Assembly: GCA_900239685.1 (NCBI GenBank)
Contig: OENT01000644.1
Span: forward strand, 25,387-89,386
DNA from: Rotaria macrura
Taxonomy: Eukaryota > Rotifera > Eurotatoria > Philodinida > Philodinidae
Direction: 5' to 3'
Length of the DNA stretch: 64,000 nt
Part shown: positions 23,168 to 34,679 of the stretch, piece by piece
Position numbering within the stretch: the stretch's first letter is position 1
How the letters are laid out: each line of letters opens with the position of its first letter
The notes under the pieces: model-generated
Databases searched by the model: none
What the model was told of the DNA's origin: nothing
The model's input: only the letters and a program-made list of their open reading frames with translations
Made by a program: the position numbers and the translations under genes

Positions 23168-23371
23168 ACACCGATGTTATGACACCTGTCATAGTAAGCC
23201 AGATTCGTTGATATTAGTATATATGTGCGTGTAGAATAAAGAGCATCCATTCAAAATCAAACACGATCCATTCGTCATCTTACTATCACTACGAACAACC
23301 TCTGACGATAAGAAAACAACGATAATAAATAATGCTAGCATTCGAAATCGGTCACAATCGTCATCGGTCAT
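23168..23371 (-). CDS. Candidate short secreted peptide
   Basis: An ATG at 23371 opens MTDDDCDRF and then a strong signal-peptide-like core (MLALFIIVVFLSSEVVRS). The mature part is only about 15 residues before a possible donor (GTGTTT or GTTTGA). Splicing to an AG near 23185 would finish the frame as CHNIGVS and a stop at about 23168, giving a secreted peptide of some 43 residues in all. Unspliced, the frame ends at 23189 after 60 residues. No family was recognised, and a chance hydrophobic frame in AT-rich DNA is quite possible. Confidence 0.25.
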
Positions 23372-23443
23372 TCATAAATTATTCTTCTTTTCTTTTTTCG
23401 ATATAACCATCTTTAAAAACATCATTCATTTGGTCTTCTAAGA

Positions 23444-23698
23444 TCAGGTAAAATCCAATTGAAAATCATAGTTCCAAAACTTGAACATTAAATGAGATCG
23501 TAAGATTCTTTCAGGATTATACTGTGGTGAAAAAATATTCTCTCCTCTCAGACTGACGTTATCTAGAAAAGCAAGATCTTTCAACAATTCTATCGTACGA
23601 GTTGATGAACGAAATGTGCGACACTGTTTTTTGTTTGATCTTACAGGATTTAACCGGGTCACGTTTTCTTCAATATAATCAACGACACAGGTGTTCAT
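23444..23698 (-). CDS. Hypothetical small protein or exon
   Basis: ATG-initiated frame of 84 residues, beginning MNTCVVDYIEENV, with balanced composition (several Arg, Asn and Leu; no homopolymer), which sets it apart from the low-complexity frames nearby. I recognise no domain and see no clear splice partner. It could be a small gene, an isolated exon or chance. Confidence 0.3.
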   Translation of the reverse strand: MNTCVVDYIEENVTRLNPVRSNKKQCRTFRSSTRTIELLKDLAFLDNVSLRGENIFSPQYNPERILRSHLMFKFWNYDFQLDFT

Positions 23699-24641
23699 GA
23701 TTTGTATTCAAGTTTAAATTGAATTCTAGTTATTCCAATTTATGTTAGGATCATATTTTTCAAAACATTCTTTCATGAGTAATGGGTTAACTAAAAACAT
23801 TGAAAATGCGTTAGAAATGAGTATTCTCTGAAGTTGTTTTTTTTGCATGAAAAATAATAAATCTCACAGTAAACATATGTGTTGATTATGACAATGAATA
23901 TTTGTCAAATATAGATTGCGAAGAGATTCATTATAAAAACAAAATCTAGTAATAATTCTTACTATCTGACAATGATCTGTGTCAACTTAATTTGAAAACT
24001 CAGTTAGATCTCTACTATAAATAATTAATGATTCATTAGTTGTGTCAGCTTTCATTATTTTTATTAATGAAGTTTTTTTTCAACGAATATATAGAACAAG
24101 AAATTCTCTTTACATCGATGACATTGAACATATTCTCAAGGATCATTGCAGTCGACTTCAATAGATCAATTTGACATTGATAAATACGAGGAAAAAACAA
24201 CGTATTATTCTCATCAAATAGAATTAATATCTGATTGAAAGAAAAGGAAAATTTTTCTAATGTACACTAGCAGTACAATATTGCGATGAAATACTCGTCG
24301 ACATAATCTATAATGATGGATGTTTGCGATTAAGTATTTCAAACTATTTAGTTTCAAATGCAAACTATTGAAAATATCGATTGTTTTTATAGTTAGTTGA
24401 TGCGATATTCAAACCAATAAGCATATCAGTTCAAAATCAAGGCCGTGTTTTATTTGTTGCATGCTGACATAAACAAATATGTAGATAAGGGAAGTAAACA
24501 ATATGTTTGTTTTTATTCCGTTTCTAAATCAATTTTTAAATACAGTATAAAAAACAATTAACATTGACCTAGAGTACGAAGAGAATAGAAAAAGATTGAA
24601 TCCTAGTTGGCATTGACAGGTAGCCATGTATAATCATCGGC

Positions 24642-25709
24642 CTATTTCATGTCACTGACACTTGTGTCAATCATTTTTATTTCGTCTTGCTGTTGTGTAT
24701 CACCTGCTGTTAAAAGTCCTGCTATTGCAGTACTTTCATACTCAATACCTTCAACTAAACATCCGGGTACATTTTCTTCAAACACCATTGTTGCTACTTC
24801 TTTGCCATCGAATGGTGGAAGATTGAAAAGACGAAGTCTCTTCAATGATCTGACAAAGAAAATAAAACATATTTATGTCAATATTCATAGATAAAATTAG
24901 AGAGAAGAACAAATAGAAATACATACTTTAAACGACTAAGTGCAAGTATTCCAGTGACGCCAACCGATGGACATTCACTTAAATCAAGAAATAATAATTG
25001 ATCTTGAAATTCATAAGCTAGTCTTGACAGAAACCAATCATCAACGTAAGGACATTTAGCTAAGTACATCGCTTTAACATTAGCACAACCGACTAAAAAG
25101 AACAAACGAATAAATCCATGAGTGCATGTTAGAATGAACTACAACCGTACCTCGACATTCACCTACCATAATGATCCAAACCGTCGACATTAATAACGGA
25201 TTGTGAAAGATCTACAGCTTCTAATTGAAAATTTAAATTAAGTGCTAGTGTTCCCTTAGGTTTGTCCAATTTAGTAATCCATTTTTGACGACCATTCATA
25301 CGAAATCTACCATCGAATTCTATTGTACGAGACGCTGCATAAACATCAGGCCCTTGTTCATAGAAATCTTTTTCAGAGAATCTACATATTAATAGATGTA
25401 AGCATCAACATAGATAGTTTACCAATGTTTGACATACTCATTTTTTCTCTTATAATTACGCATTAATATTGTTCTTCGTAAAAAATTCGGCTCATTAACT
25501 CGAGCTTTATACATTTGAATAACGTCAACAATAGCACGAGATTTACCAGGAATCTCAAGATTAGATTTCGTTAACCAGTATGGTTTCAATCCTGGTATTC
25601 TTTCTATAGTAATCAATCGAGAACAAAAAGAAAAGATTATTAATCCATTGATTTAAACTTTACCTTCTGTAACATTCTTTAGATTTCTTAAAATAAATGA
25701 AAATCGCAT
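24642..25709 (-). CDS. DMAC2/ATP5S-family leucine-rich mitochondrial protein
   Basis: Five exons give 266 residues: 25664-25709, 25438-25603, 25167-25381, 24927-25092 and 24642-24849 (introns of 56-77 nt). The third exon joins correctly only if the GTATGT donor at 25437 is used, giving RKNE-FSEKDF; reading on to the later GT would create a stop. Diagnostic segments are GPDVYAASRTIEFDGRFRMN, CPYVDDWFLSRL and the LRR-like FLDLSECPSVGVTGILALSR, followed by LKRLRLFNLPPF. These match DMAC2 (ATP5SL), a complex I distal-arm assembly factor, and its relative DMAC2L (ATP5S). Features of both are present, so I do not choose between them. The basic N-terminus (MRFSFILRNLKN) could be a mitochondrial presequence. 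It starts 154 bp after the PrimPol stop on the same strand. Confidence 0.85.
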
Positions 25710-25863
25710 TTTACTATCTTTATAACATCTAGAATACAGGAAGCAAAATCTTTAATTTCATTTTCGGTGAGATCTAACATTTCCAAGAGAAAAAAAATAC
25801 ATGTATATATATAATCAATGAATGAATTCTGTACAATATAGTTTATACATTAAAAAAAAAACA

Positions 25864-28800
25864 TTAATAATCATTTGATTGTGTTTCTGTCATCGATTCC
25901 ATACTTTGATTATCCCAATCTTGATTCACGACTGTTAACCAAGGTGTAACATTTGTTGGTAGCATTTGTTCAATACCTTGAAAAGTTTTACAATCAGGAT
26001 CATGACATTTTTGTCTAAAGGTACCTTTGCGCATATCAACGACAAAACTAGATAGATGAAATTGAAATTTGTTTTCAATCGTTAATTGAATTTTAAAATT
26101 CTATTTACTATATATTATTATTCCGATGATGACGTTTAATTCTTTCACAATATTTATAATCACCAGCATACATGAAACTAATTTCCCACCGAAAATCATT
26201 TTGAATTTCTTTAGCTTTATATAAACGACTAATACGAATGCCATCGCCATCGTCTTTTTTATCTCGTGCTTTATTAATCATAAAATTAACAAGTTCAGGA
26301 TAATCTAATAACATTTTTTGTATATCATCGGATATGTATGTTGATTGTTGAGAACGTAAAGTAGAAGATTTTTTACTAATGGTACTCATATCTTCCACAT
26401 GAATGAAACGTCGAATGGGTCTAGAGTATGAATTATACGATTAAAGATAATGCAAAACAAATACTGAAGTTGCATTCGGGGCTAAAGTTTCCATTGATAA
26501 ATTGATTTCAAAGAATTTTACTAATTCTCAGCAAAACTCATGACAAACTCTAATTTAAGATCATCATAATAATTGAGAGGTACTTCATTATCAATGCTTC
26601 TCTAATTCTTCATCATACTTGTCCATATTCATACGAAACAAAGACCGAAGATAGATAGGGTAGGGTCTCATTAAAATATATGAACTAATTACTATTTATT
26701 GTATTTGCACTCTACTAAGGATGTACACACCCATATTCTATTATGCATTTTCTATGTTTTGCACGTGTTAGATATTCTTGAAATTTATCTATTTACTTAG
26801 TAACACTAATATTATATTTAAATACTGAAGTATTCGAAAGAAAAGTATGTTTACAGAAACTCTACATTCTTCCGCTTTTTTATAGTTGATCCAATTGCAA
26901 AGTTTGTGACATTATAAACTGTAGATCTTTGCGCATTATATCGAGTATTTCAATTCAAAGAATAGCGCAAATGAAAAGAAACTCAACATGACACTCATTT
27001 CTATCTGTATGAATTATCCGGAAAACACTTGGAATTTACTCAAGCATACCAAAGGTATGAGAACGAATAAGATAGATAATGTTCACTATTCTGATAGTTG
27101 CATCTAATAGACAAGAGAGTTCGAAATTTTTAAATTCTTCTATACTTATTCGAATCGTTGAGTTCGGAAAAATTATAAATTTTCTAAAATAACTCTTCTC
27201 AATATAATCTGAAAAAAATCGAAGGATACCTGTAGATTATAAAGATGGTGAATGAATGTGTTCCAAATAAAATAGAATAATGTAATCTGCATCACTTAAG
27301 GACTTTAAACTAACTAACAAGTTATGGATAAAAGTATTTTTGTCTATATACCCATTAAAATAAACTAACGATGCCATAAATGTTTGACGTTCAGCTTCAC
27401 CTGGATGACTTGATACATGTGGAAAGAACCGTCGTAAGAGTGGTTTCCATTTATTTTCAGGTGCAACAGTAAAACATTCTTGTTTATCAAATTTACTCGA
27501 TCGAAGTAATCGGAATGCACGATTTTTCGTATAAACACCTAAGCAAATACGAAAAAAAAAATCTTATCTATCTGTACGAAATTTCGATTTTATTTTCTAG
27601 TACTCATATCACAAAACCATGTTAATCCATCATTATCATTTTTTTTTACTATGAATCCAACAATATCTTTAAAGTAAAGTTGTGAATCTTCATCAATACA
27701 TTGGCAATGTTCAAATCGTGATAGACATGATTCAATTGTTGCAAGAAGATTTTTCGAAAAAACTACTGAATCCGAATATGATTGTGTTTCGTGATATTGA
27801 AATAGTAAATTATTTTGAACTGCGGAACATTGATGATTGATTAGACAACCATGAATATCTTCTAAGATAAGATCGACAAATTTACCAACGGCAATATTAT
27901 CTAAGAATGGATCTTTTGTTTGAAAAATTAAATGACGACTGAATTTCGTTGAAGATCTTTCATATAGAAAAAATTCAATTCCATATGAGTTTTATAGATT
28001 ATCAATCACTTACGTGGAATCAAGGATGAGTACGTCTTGCATAGAATAATTGAGATCATCGCTTCGCTTCCGCATGAAATTGAGTACGAACTGGAAAGAG
28101 TTTATGCATTATTTGTCGATGAATAGCAATATATCACAACTAATATATATATAGATAGATAGATAGATAGATAGTCACACCTGGACGAAATTAGTGGTTA
28201 ACTTAGGTCCATCAATAGTTGGATTAGCAGCAATATCATATTCAAGATCAAAATAGAGTTTCGATGGTTTTTCTAGAAAATGGAAATTTATTTACAAGCA
28301 TCATCGATTTCGATTCTTATAATTACTATCGATAATAATTTCATAAGTATGACGTTGATTATCAGGCAGTTCACTAAATGATTATTTCATAGAATCATAA
28401 TGAAATCAAATGAAACTCACTAGTATTCATGAATAAAAACATCGATATCAGCAACTTGGTATCGTCGTTTTCCGTCCGGTTGTGATTCGAAACTGAACAA
28501 ATATAAAATTTCACCCTAATCATAATAGTAAAAAAAAATAAAAATAAAATATTTTTGTTCTTCTTTGAACTACAATTATATTTCTCTAATATTTCCTGTA
28601 AAAACAATTTTTCCATTTTTTTGTCGCTCATTAATATATTCAAGTGCTTCAGCTTGTGTCCAAAATGTACGTGTTGCATGTGCCATCTTCATTAGTGTTA
28701 GATGATTATGATTCGGACGTTTTCTGGTCATACTTTCATCAATATTAGGAAGTGGTAAACGTTTTCTATTATTCGAGAGAAAATAAAAATAATTGAATAT

Positions 28801-28867
28801 AATCGTACAATCTTTTCTTTTCTTTTAGATCTTGCTTTGTCTGATTGTAAAATGTATTTGTTGCCAT
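25864..28867 (-). CDS. PRIMPOL: PrimPol, DNA primase-polymerase
   Basis: Ten exons give 521 residues: 28809-28867, 28606-28765, 28421-28515, 28327-28373, 28181-28272, 28014-28090, 27604-27956, 27352-27538, 26109-26420, 25864-26047. PrimPol is an archaeo-eukaryotic primase that reprimes stalled forks and bypasses lesions in nucleus and mitochondria. Motif I is LYFDLEYD (D129, E131), motif II KFSRHLIF (S183, H185), and the third metal-site Asp is in FCDMSVYTKNR. The zinc-knuckle ligands C448, H455, C475 and C480 keep exactly the spacing of the human enzyme (C-x6-H-x19-C-x4-C). Only about 40 residues follow the knuckle, against about 110 in human, where RPA-binding motifs lie. Introns are 43-90 nt except a 931-nt one (26421-27351). 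A GTATGG donor at 25904 spliced to 25773 would give another C-terminus (LTENEIKDF...) ending at 25688. Confidence 0.95.
26421..27351 (-). other. 931-nt PrimPol intron
   Basis: It joins VYFNG to PIRRFIHVEDM in phase and is over ten times longer than the other nine introns of the gene. I see no open frame, RNA gene or transposon ends inside. Confidence 0.7.
28146..28172 (+). repeat. TA/GATA microsatellite in a PrimPol intron
   Basis: A TA run followed by about five GATA units inside the 90-nt intron 28091-28180. Simple-sequence tract, likely length-variable. Confidence 0.8.
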
Positions 28868-29590
28868 ATTTAGAAAGAAACAGAAAGAACTAAAAGAAAA
28901 TCTGCAAGTATATAACTATACCCAATTCAATAAATTATGCTTCAATGTCTTTATATGATTTTTTTTCATTTTTTTTCATTTCTATATACAAATGCCATAA
29001 TTCACAGCTCACTCTTTTACAGCATAGCAGAGGAAAAAAAAAGAGAAGATTCATCACACAGACATACATAAACATAGAACATCAAAGAACACGCATATAT
29101 AAAGAAGAGCAAAAAGATGTTTTATTATTTATTTTAGTATGATCATGCTTTTTATGTTTTGTATGTGGGCTGAAATGAAAGAGAATAAACAAACAAACAG
29201 AAAAGGAAAAAAACAAGAGATAATCAAAGATAAACAAGAAGAAAATCTATCTCTATGTTACAGAGCACTGTTTAAGTAATATATGTATATAATAGTAGTA
29301 GTAGTAGTAGTAATAATAATAATAATAATAATAATAATAGTAATAATAATAGAGAGAAAAATCAAAAAGAAAACTGTGGTGAGACAACAACAACAACAAA
29401 AAAAGAAGCGAAACTTGTGTGTGATTTGTTTAAATCTCAAAGAAGAAGAAAAAGAAAATTGAAGAAACAAAACAAAAGACGCATAGAAAAGAGAGCGAAC
29501 CAAACAAACAAAAAAATTATTGATTTCTTTCTAAATCATCTTTGCCTCTCGTGTACAATTAAATAGAAAATGAAACAGAAAAATATTGTT
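28868..29590. other. Spacer and SPSB 3' region, with AAT/AGT microsatellite
   Basis: Between the PrimPol start and the SPSB stop. It contains a trinucleotide tract of AGT and AAT units at about 29293-29352 and purine-rich runs up to about 29510. Frames here (for example 29258-29503, minus) are low-complexity translations of these tracts. Confidence 0.6.
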
Positions 29591-32121
29591 CTATTGATAG
29601 ACCAGATAATTACGCAGTGAAGTAGGTAATGTCAACTGATTTGTTAAATGTAGATTCGTTCGACCTATTCGTTTACGTATAACTCGCCGACATGAATCCT
29701 TTAATTGAAGTGGTTCGGCTATAACAAAGAGAGAAGAGAAACAGAATATTTGATATATAATGAAAATTTTCTTCATGTATTAACTTACGTTCTAATCCAT
29801 TGATATAACGCATAGTTATCTCACAATGACCCCATACTGATGAAACCATTGGATAAAGTGCACCCTTATCTTTAAGATCAGTAAATGCTACTCCTAAATA
29901 CTGTCCATCAACAATATAAGCTAATGTTCCTTCTTCAAGATCAAGAACAACATAAAATTTGTCTGGCACTACAAAACATTCATCTGATTTTGATGGATAC
30001 GATATACCGTTGTTGTTAATGGCATCAGCTGGGTCGGTCAACGTCGATGTTGTTGTTGTCGGAGATAGTAAAGACACAGGTGATGCTACTGTTGACGATG
30101 GATACTGTGTTGAAGCATAAACACTATTAACACCTTTATGATAAAGTTTATTTCGACCTAAATCCCACCCCCAAGATTCTTGATTCATTCCAACAAGAGC
30201 TTGATAACCTGGACAATGAAGTGGTGCTTTTATCGTTCCAACACCAACGACAGCATGTGTGCCACGCTGTCTTGTATTCCTTTAAAAAAAAAGCACGTTG
30301 TATATACAATAATAATATTATTGTTCTTCAGTCATCTATGTTTAGAAAAGTTTTAACCTATGTCCTTCGATATAATAAATTGTTCTTCTATTGCCGACTC
30401 GTACAAAAAGGTTTCATGTATGATCAGTTATTCATAATCGTTCTACGTAAAAGACGATTGTTTTTTTTAACTTTGACTCATTTTCGACTTGAAATATATT
30501 CACGAAACACTCAAAAAGTCAGCACTAGAATTTTTTTCTCTTAGGAAAACTAGTATCAACAATGTAGTATTGACATACAACTTCGTGCATTCTTAGTGTA
30601 TGTTGATTTTTGAATGAAAACATGGACAATATGAACTCGATTGATTCTTTCATTAGTGATATAACAACAAACTTACGAAAACATGTCTTTCATAATCATG
30701 AGAACAGATGAACAACACAACTGATCGTAAACCGTACAAATCTTTGTTCAAGTATTTCTATCGATTATTTTTGTTTTCGAGAAAAGAACGTAAGCACTCA
30801 GGATTAATTTTCACTGAAGTATGTTTTAAAAATTTCTCGGTAGTTTACATACTTGTTCCATGTACGAAAAGAGAAATATTCGTTACTTAAGTTTTCATTC
30901 ACAGACAATCACAAGAAACTCTTAGATGGGTTGAAAAAAAGAAAATTTTTATGATAGGAAACGACTCACGTAAATCATGAAAGTTAGATGAAAAACGAAT
31001 ACAAGTTGCTTTGTCGGAAATGAATCAAAGATAAAATTCATAGTACATTACCATTCTATTTCCCACACGTGTATTCCATTTGTGAAGCCTTTTTTACAAC
31101 GAACAGCATCTGTACTTTGTGCCACAGGCTACAAAAGAAAAGAAAGCAAGATTTAAAAATTACAAAGTAGTTCGTTTGATTTTCTCAATAACTTACATGT
31201 CTATGAAAAGTACACGGATCGTTGTGTTTAACAAAAATATTCATTGAACGATCATCATGATTCCAGCCGTATTCAATTTGTTTTTCACGTAATACAGGTG
31301 GTCGATCAAGAAGAATATCAAGTCGAGCCGGAAAACATTTACTTGGATCTAATGATGGATGATTGGTAATATTTGAATAATGATATGCACATATTGTTAC
31401 ATTCGAATCATTGTTATTGTTGTTATTATTATTATATGAATTAGTTGAAGCATTCGATATTGATGTTGTCGAATTATTTGTTGGATGATGTTGACGTGGC
31501 AATGGATTGAATGCAAGTAGGGGAAGAGATGATGTTGTACTGTCTTCAGTTGTTTGAGATGTTGAGCCAGATATAGCTGAACGTAAATTAACTATTTTAC
31601 CATTACGAAGACCCATGGATGACAGTGATGTTGATAATAAGGCTTGTTGTTTTGATATGCGTGATCGACGATTTGTTGTTGTCGTTGTTGGTGTTGTCGT
31701 TACTGTTATCTGATTGTTACTTGTTAATGATGCTCGTCGTAGACGTGATCGTAATGGATAACTTTTTTTTATGGGAGTTGAATTTGTTGGAATCGTGTTT
31801 GAACAAGAAAGGATCGAAGCAGACGTAGATTCACAAGGTAAATTGGATATGTGTTGCTTTTTATTAGTTATACGTCGACTACGACGTAGAGTTATTGTAC
31901 TTGTTGACGGATTGCTTAAATCCACTCGCTAAATAGAACAAGAAATTGCGTTCTTTTCGAATTTATTCTTACAGATTTAGTCGAATTACTTTGGTTAATT
32001 TTTTTCGCTTAGTAGGAAGTGGTTTTTGTTTACTATTCGTTGCTATCTTCTTAGATTTTTTTGTACTGTTATTTAATTCTTGTCGAATCCCAGTTGATTT
32101 TGTTTTACGGGGTAACACCAT
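29591..32121 (-). CDS. SPSB-type SPRY/SOCS-box protein with long N-terminal extension
   Basis: Five exons give 519 residues: 31990-32121, 31197-31928, 31052-31128, 29789-30279 and 29591-29718. From about residue 245 the protein follows vertebrate SPSB1/4 and fly Gustavus: [74 protein letters not shown]. The last exon is a SOCS box ([13 protein letters not shown]... [12 protein letters not shown]) that recruits Elongin B/C and Cullin-5. SPSB proteins bind (D/E)-I-N-N-N peptides in VASA, Par-4 and iNOS. Unusual are a basic, Ser/Thr-rich N-terminal extension of about 240 residues ([24 protein letters not shown], an Asn run) and a Ser/Thr-rich insertion of about 35 residues in the SPRY domain that contains DAINNNG. 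One intron (30280-31051) is 772 nt. Known SPSB1/4 proteins have about 273 residues. Confidence 0.93.
31411..31437. repeat. Asn-codon microsatellite in the SPSB gene
   Basis: A run of GTT/ATT units on the plus strand encodes eight consecutive Asn on the minus strand in the N-terminal extension of the SPSB protein. It is likely length-variable. Confidence 0.7.
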
Positions 32122-33860
32122 TTGGACTGTAATTGATGATGATTAAAATGATCGACGACAATAAGATATTGTTGTTTTTGGTGTATGGATGATATGATAT
32201 TTAATGAATGAGTATTTAAATAGTTATATGTGTTCATCGACGATAGAAAAAGAATAGTGGAGAATTAAAAGGTGAAATGAATTGATCAACCATCGAGGAT
32301 ATACGATAGCAACAGCAATAGACAAGGGATAATTAATAAAATAAATCAGGATCTGCAAGAGAAAAGACAAAACTTAGCATTAGTTAGTCAATGGATACAA
32401 GTATGCCTAAAGATCGTACGCAACAGAAGTTAGCAGTACATGTAAAGTACAAGTAAATAAACAACAATATATCAAAAACAAGACGACATTATTAGGTAGA
32501 CAAGACGTAAATGCAATGCATACAATCGATCAATCGACATTAGTGAATTAATTGCATTGGAGGAAATATAAAAAAGATCAGGGAATTGTAATATGTAATA
32601 AAGTTAGATTAGAAACAATAGCAAAACTTTAAGATTCATATAAAGTTTACTGATAAACATTGTTTTATAGATGTCACATCCTTACGATGATCGAAGTCGT
32701 TGCAAGGCGACTATACTCTCTATAATCCGACAAGTTATGACAGAAAAGAGAATATTAGAGAATGTTTTTGTTACTAAAAATGTTCTGTTCATGTGAAAAT
32801 ATGTTCTACACTCAAGAGCTTGTTCATTGCAAATTTGATTCGTTTTGAATGTACATGTTTCTGTTCGTGAACTAGATCTGCAACAATGCAAGCTGTTGTG
32901 TCTGTCTATGTATACCGTCTATTATTGTTGAAGAGAAGAATCTCACTCATACTTCATTAATATTTTTGATGATATTCTATGCTGCAAAATTAAACAACCA
33001 TGAAGTTGACCTGTCAATCTTCAAAGTTGATTGAGTACAAAACGAAGTAACTGAATTCATTAGAATTCTCTACTAAGACAGTGAGTGATAAGTGTACCAT
33101 TATCAAGTCAAATGTAAATAACGATCATTCAAGATTCTTGTTTGATATAGGTTGCTCAACTTGGATACTGTACTTAAATGTTGTTCACCGCATTGGCGGA
33201 TTCACTAGTTCTGCTACCCGGTCATCGCCACCCCGTTGAGAATAGAAGTTCCGGTCAAAATTTTTGAAATGTTTCTATGATGAAACGCAGGATTTCATAG
33301 AATACTGCAATAAAATATTTAACCAAAGAATGTCAGCTTTGATGGTTAAAATTCGGTTTGAAATATATAACAAAGAGGGTCTAGGACCATGTGATCCAAA
33401 GAAAGAATTACAATAACGGGATTTGTCATAGCTACCATCCGTCGACAGTATATTCAAGTACACTTGAATATTAAACTGTTACCAACAAAAGCTTATAATG
33501 GACAAAAGAACATAGAGAATATCTCAATTTTAAAAGAATAGGCTAATTGTGTGGCCAGGACTATTGAAGATTTTGTGAGCAATATCTGATTTTTTTGAAT
33601 ATATGTTGACCCAAATAAGAAAAGCATGTAGTGATAACATACAATTATTAAGGAATGGTTGTTTTAAGGTAACAAATAAATACCATTTTTAAAATTGAAA
33701 TGTATCCTCCAGTTAGTTATTTTTTCAAAAAAAAACACTTGCCTTAAATGTTAACAATCAGCAACAAGATGAAAATGAAAATACGTCACAATCAGTAATT
33801 CCACATGATACTCAGGCCTTGCTGTCACTCCAGTGGCAAATGTTCATCTAAAAATTAGCA
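32122..33860. other. Intergenic between the SPSB gene and the palindromic element
   Basis: AT-rich, presumably including the SPSB promoter. A more G+C-rich patch at about 33187-33255 (CACCGCATTGGCGGATTCAC and following) is compositionally foreign to its surroundings, but I cannot identify it. Confidence 0.4.
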
Positions 33861-34679
33861 GGGCTGTTCCATGGGTACTCAACCAAAAAAAACACAAAGT
33901 ATCCAAATTTTTTTTATTTCCACCTAGTTTTGTAGAGCTCGTGACGCTGATCATTTTGGTATAAAACAAAATTAAAATTCATGGCGAAAAAAATTTTTTA
34001 TAGCGAAAATACTAAAACTGGTTTTTTATTAGAAGTACCTTACGTTTTTCGGTATTTTAGTCCTGGCGCAGTCATTTTTAGACTTTTTTTAAAAACAAAT
34101 TATACCGAAATGTTCAGCTCGATTAGCTCTACAAGATAGGATGGTTTAAAATTACTTGAAGACATTTCCCAATGATTCACTTATCTAAATGCCCTGAAAA
34201 AGTAGTTGTCTTTATTTGAAAATGGCTACATTCTGCTGGAATCTGAAATACAGGGTTTTGTAGAGCGAAATGAGCTCTACAAGACCATGTATTCCGTTTT
34301 TCATATAAGTCAGAAACCTTGCTAAAATAGTGTCACAAAATTATGAGCATGATCCATGATGGGGAAAAACAGTTATGCGTCCGATGATTGATCAATTTTG
34401 CCGTGTAGATCTTAGACTCAGAATCAGAATCGATGACTATACAATGAAAAACTTTTGTTTTTAACAAAATAGGAAAAGAAAACTCACTCATCACGTATTT
34501 TTTCATATTAAGTAACTGAAAAGCAGCATCGAGTTCTTGTTTTGCTGATTTGTTTACAAGAATACTTTCTTTGCGAAATGGTGAATCGATTTTCTCTATT
34601 TTATCGTAAAATGCTATATCCATAGCTTCCAAATCGAATGAATCATCTAAGACATTTGATACACCTTCATAGCATCTTT

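Larger units (their letters stand above)
22543..24641. other. Intergenic with two small minus-strand candidates
   Basis: AT-rich spacer between the EF-hand gene and the convergent DMAC2-like gene. It holds two short minus-strand frames listed separately (23444-23698 and 23168-23371); nothing else was recognised. Confidence 0.4.

Noticed and set aside
25419-25437. Extension of the DMAC2-like exon to the next GT (VKHW)
   Set aside because: That join makes a TGA stop; the upstream GTATGT donor gives a clean open frame and a better family match.
29258-29503. 81-codon minus-strand frame
   Set aside because: Translation of a trinucleotide microsatellite and purine-rich tract in the SPSB 3' region.
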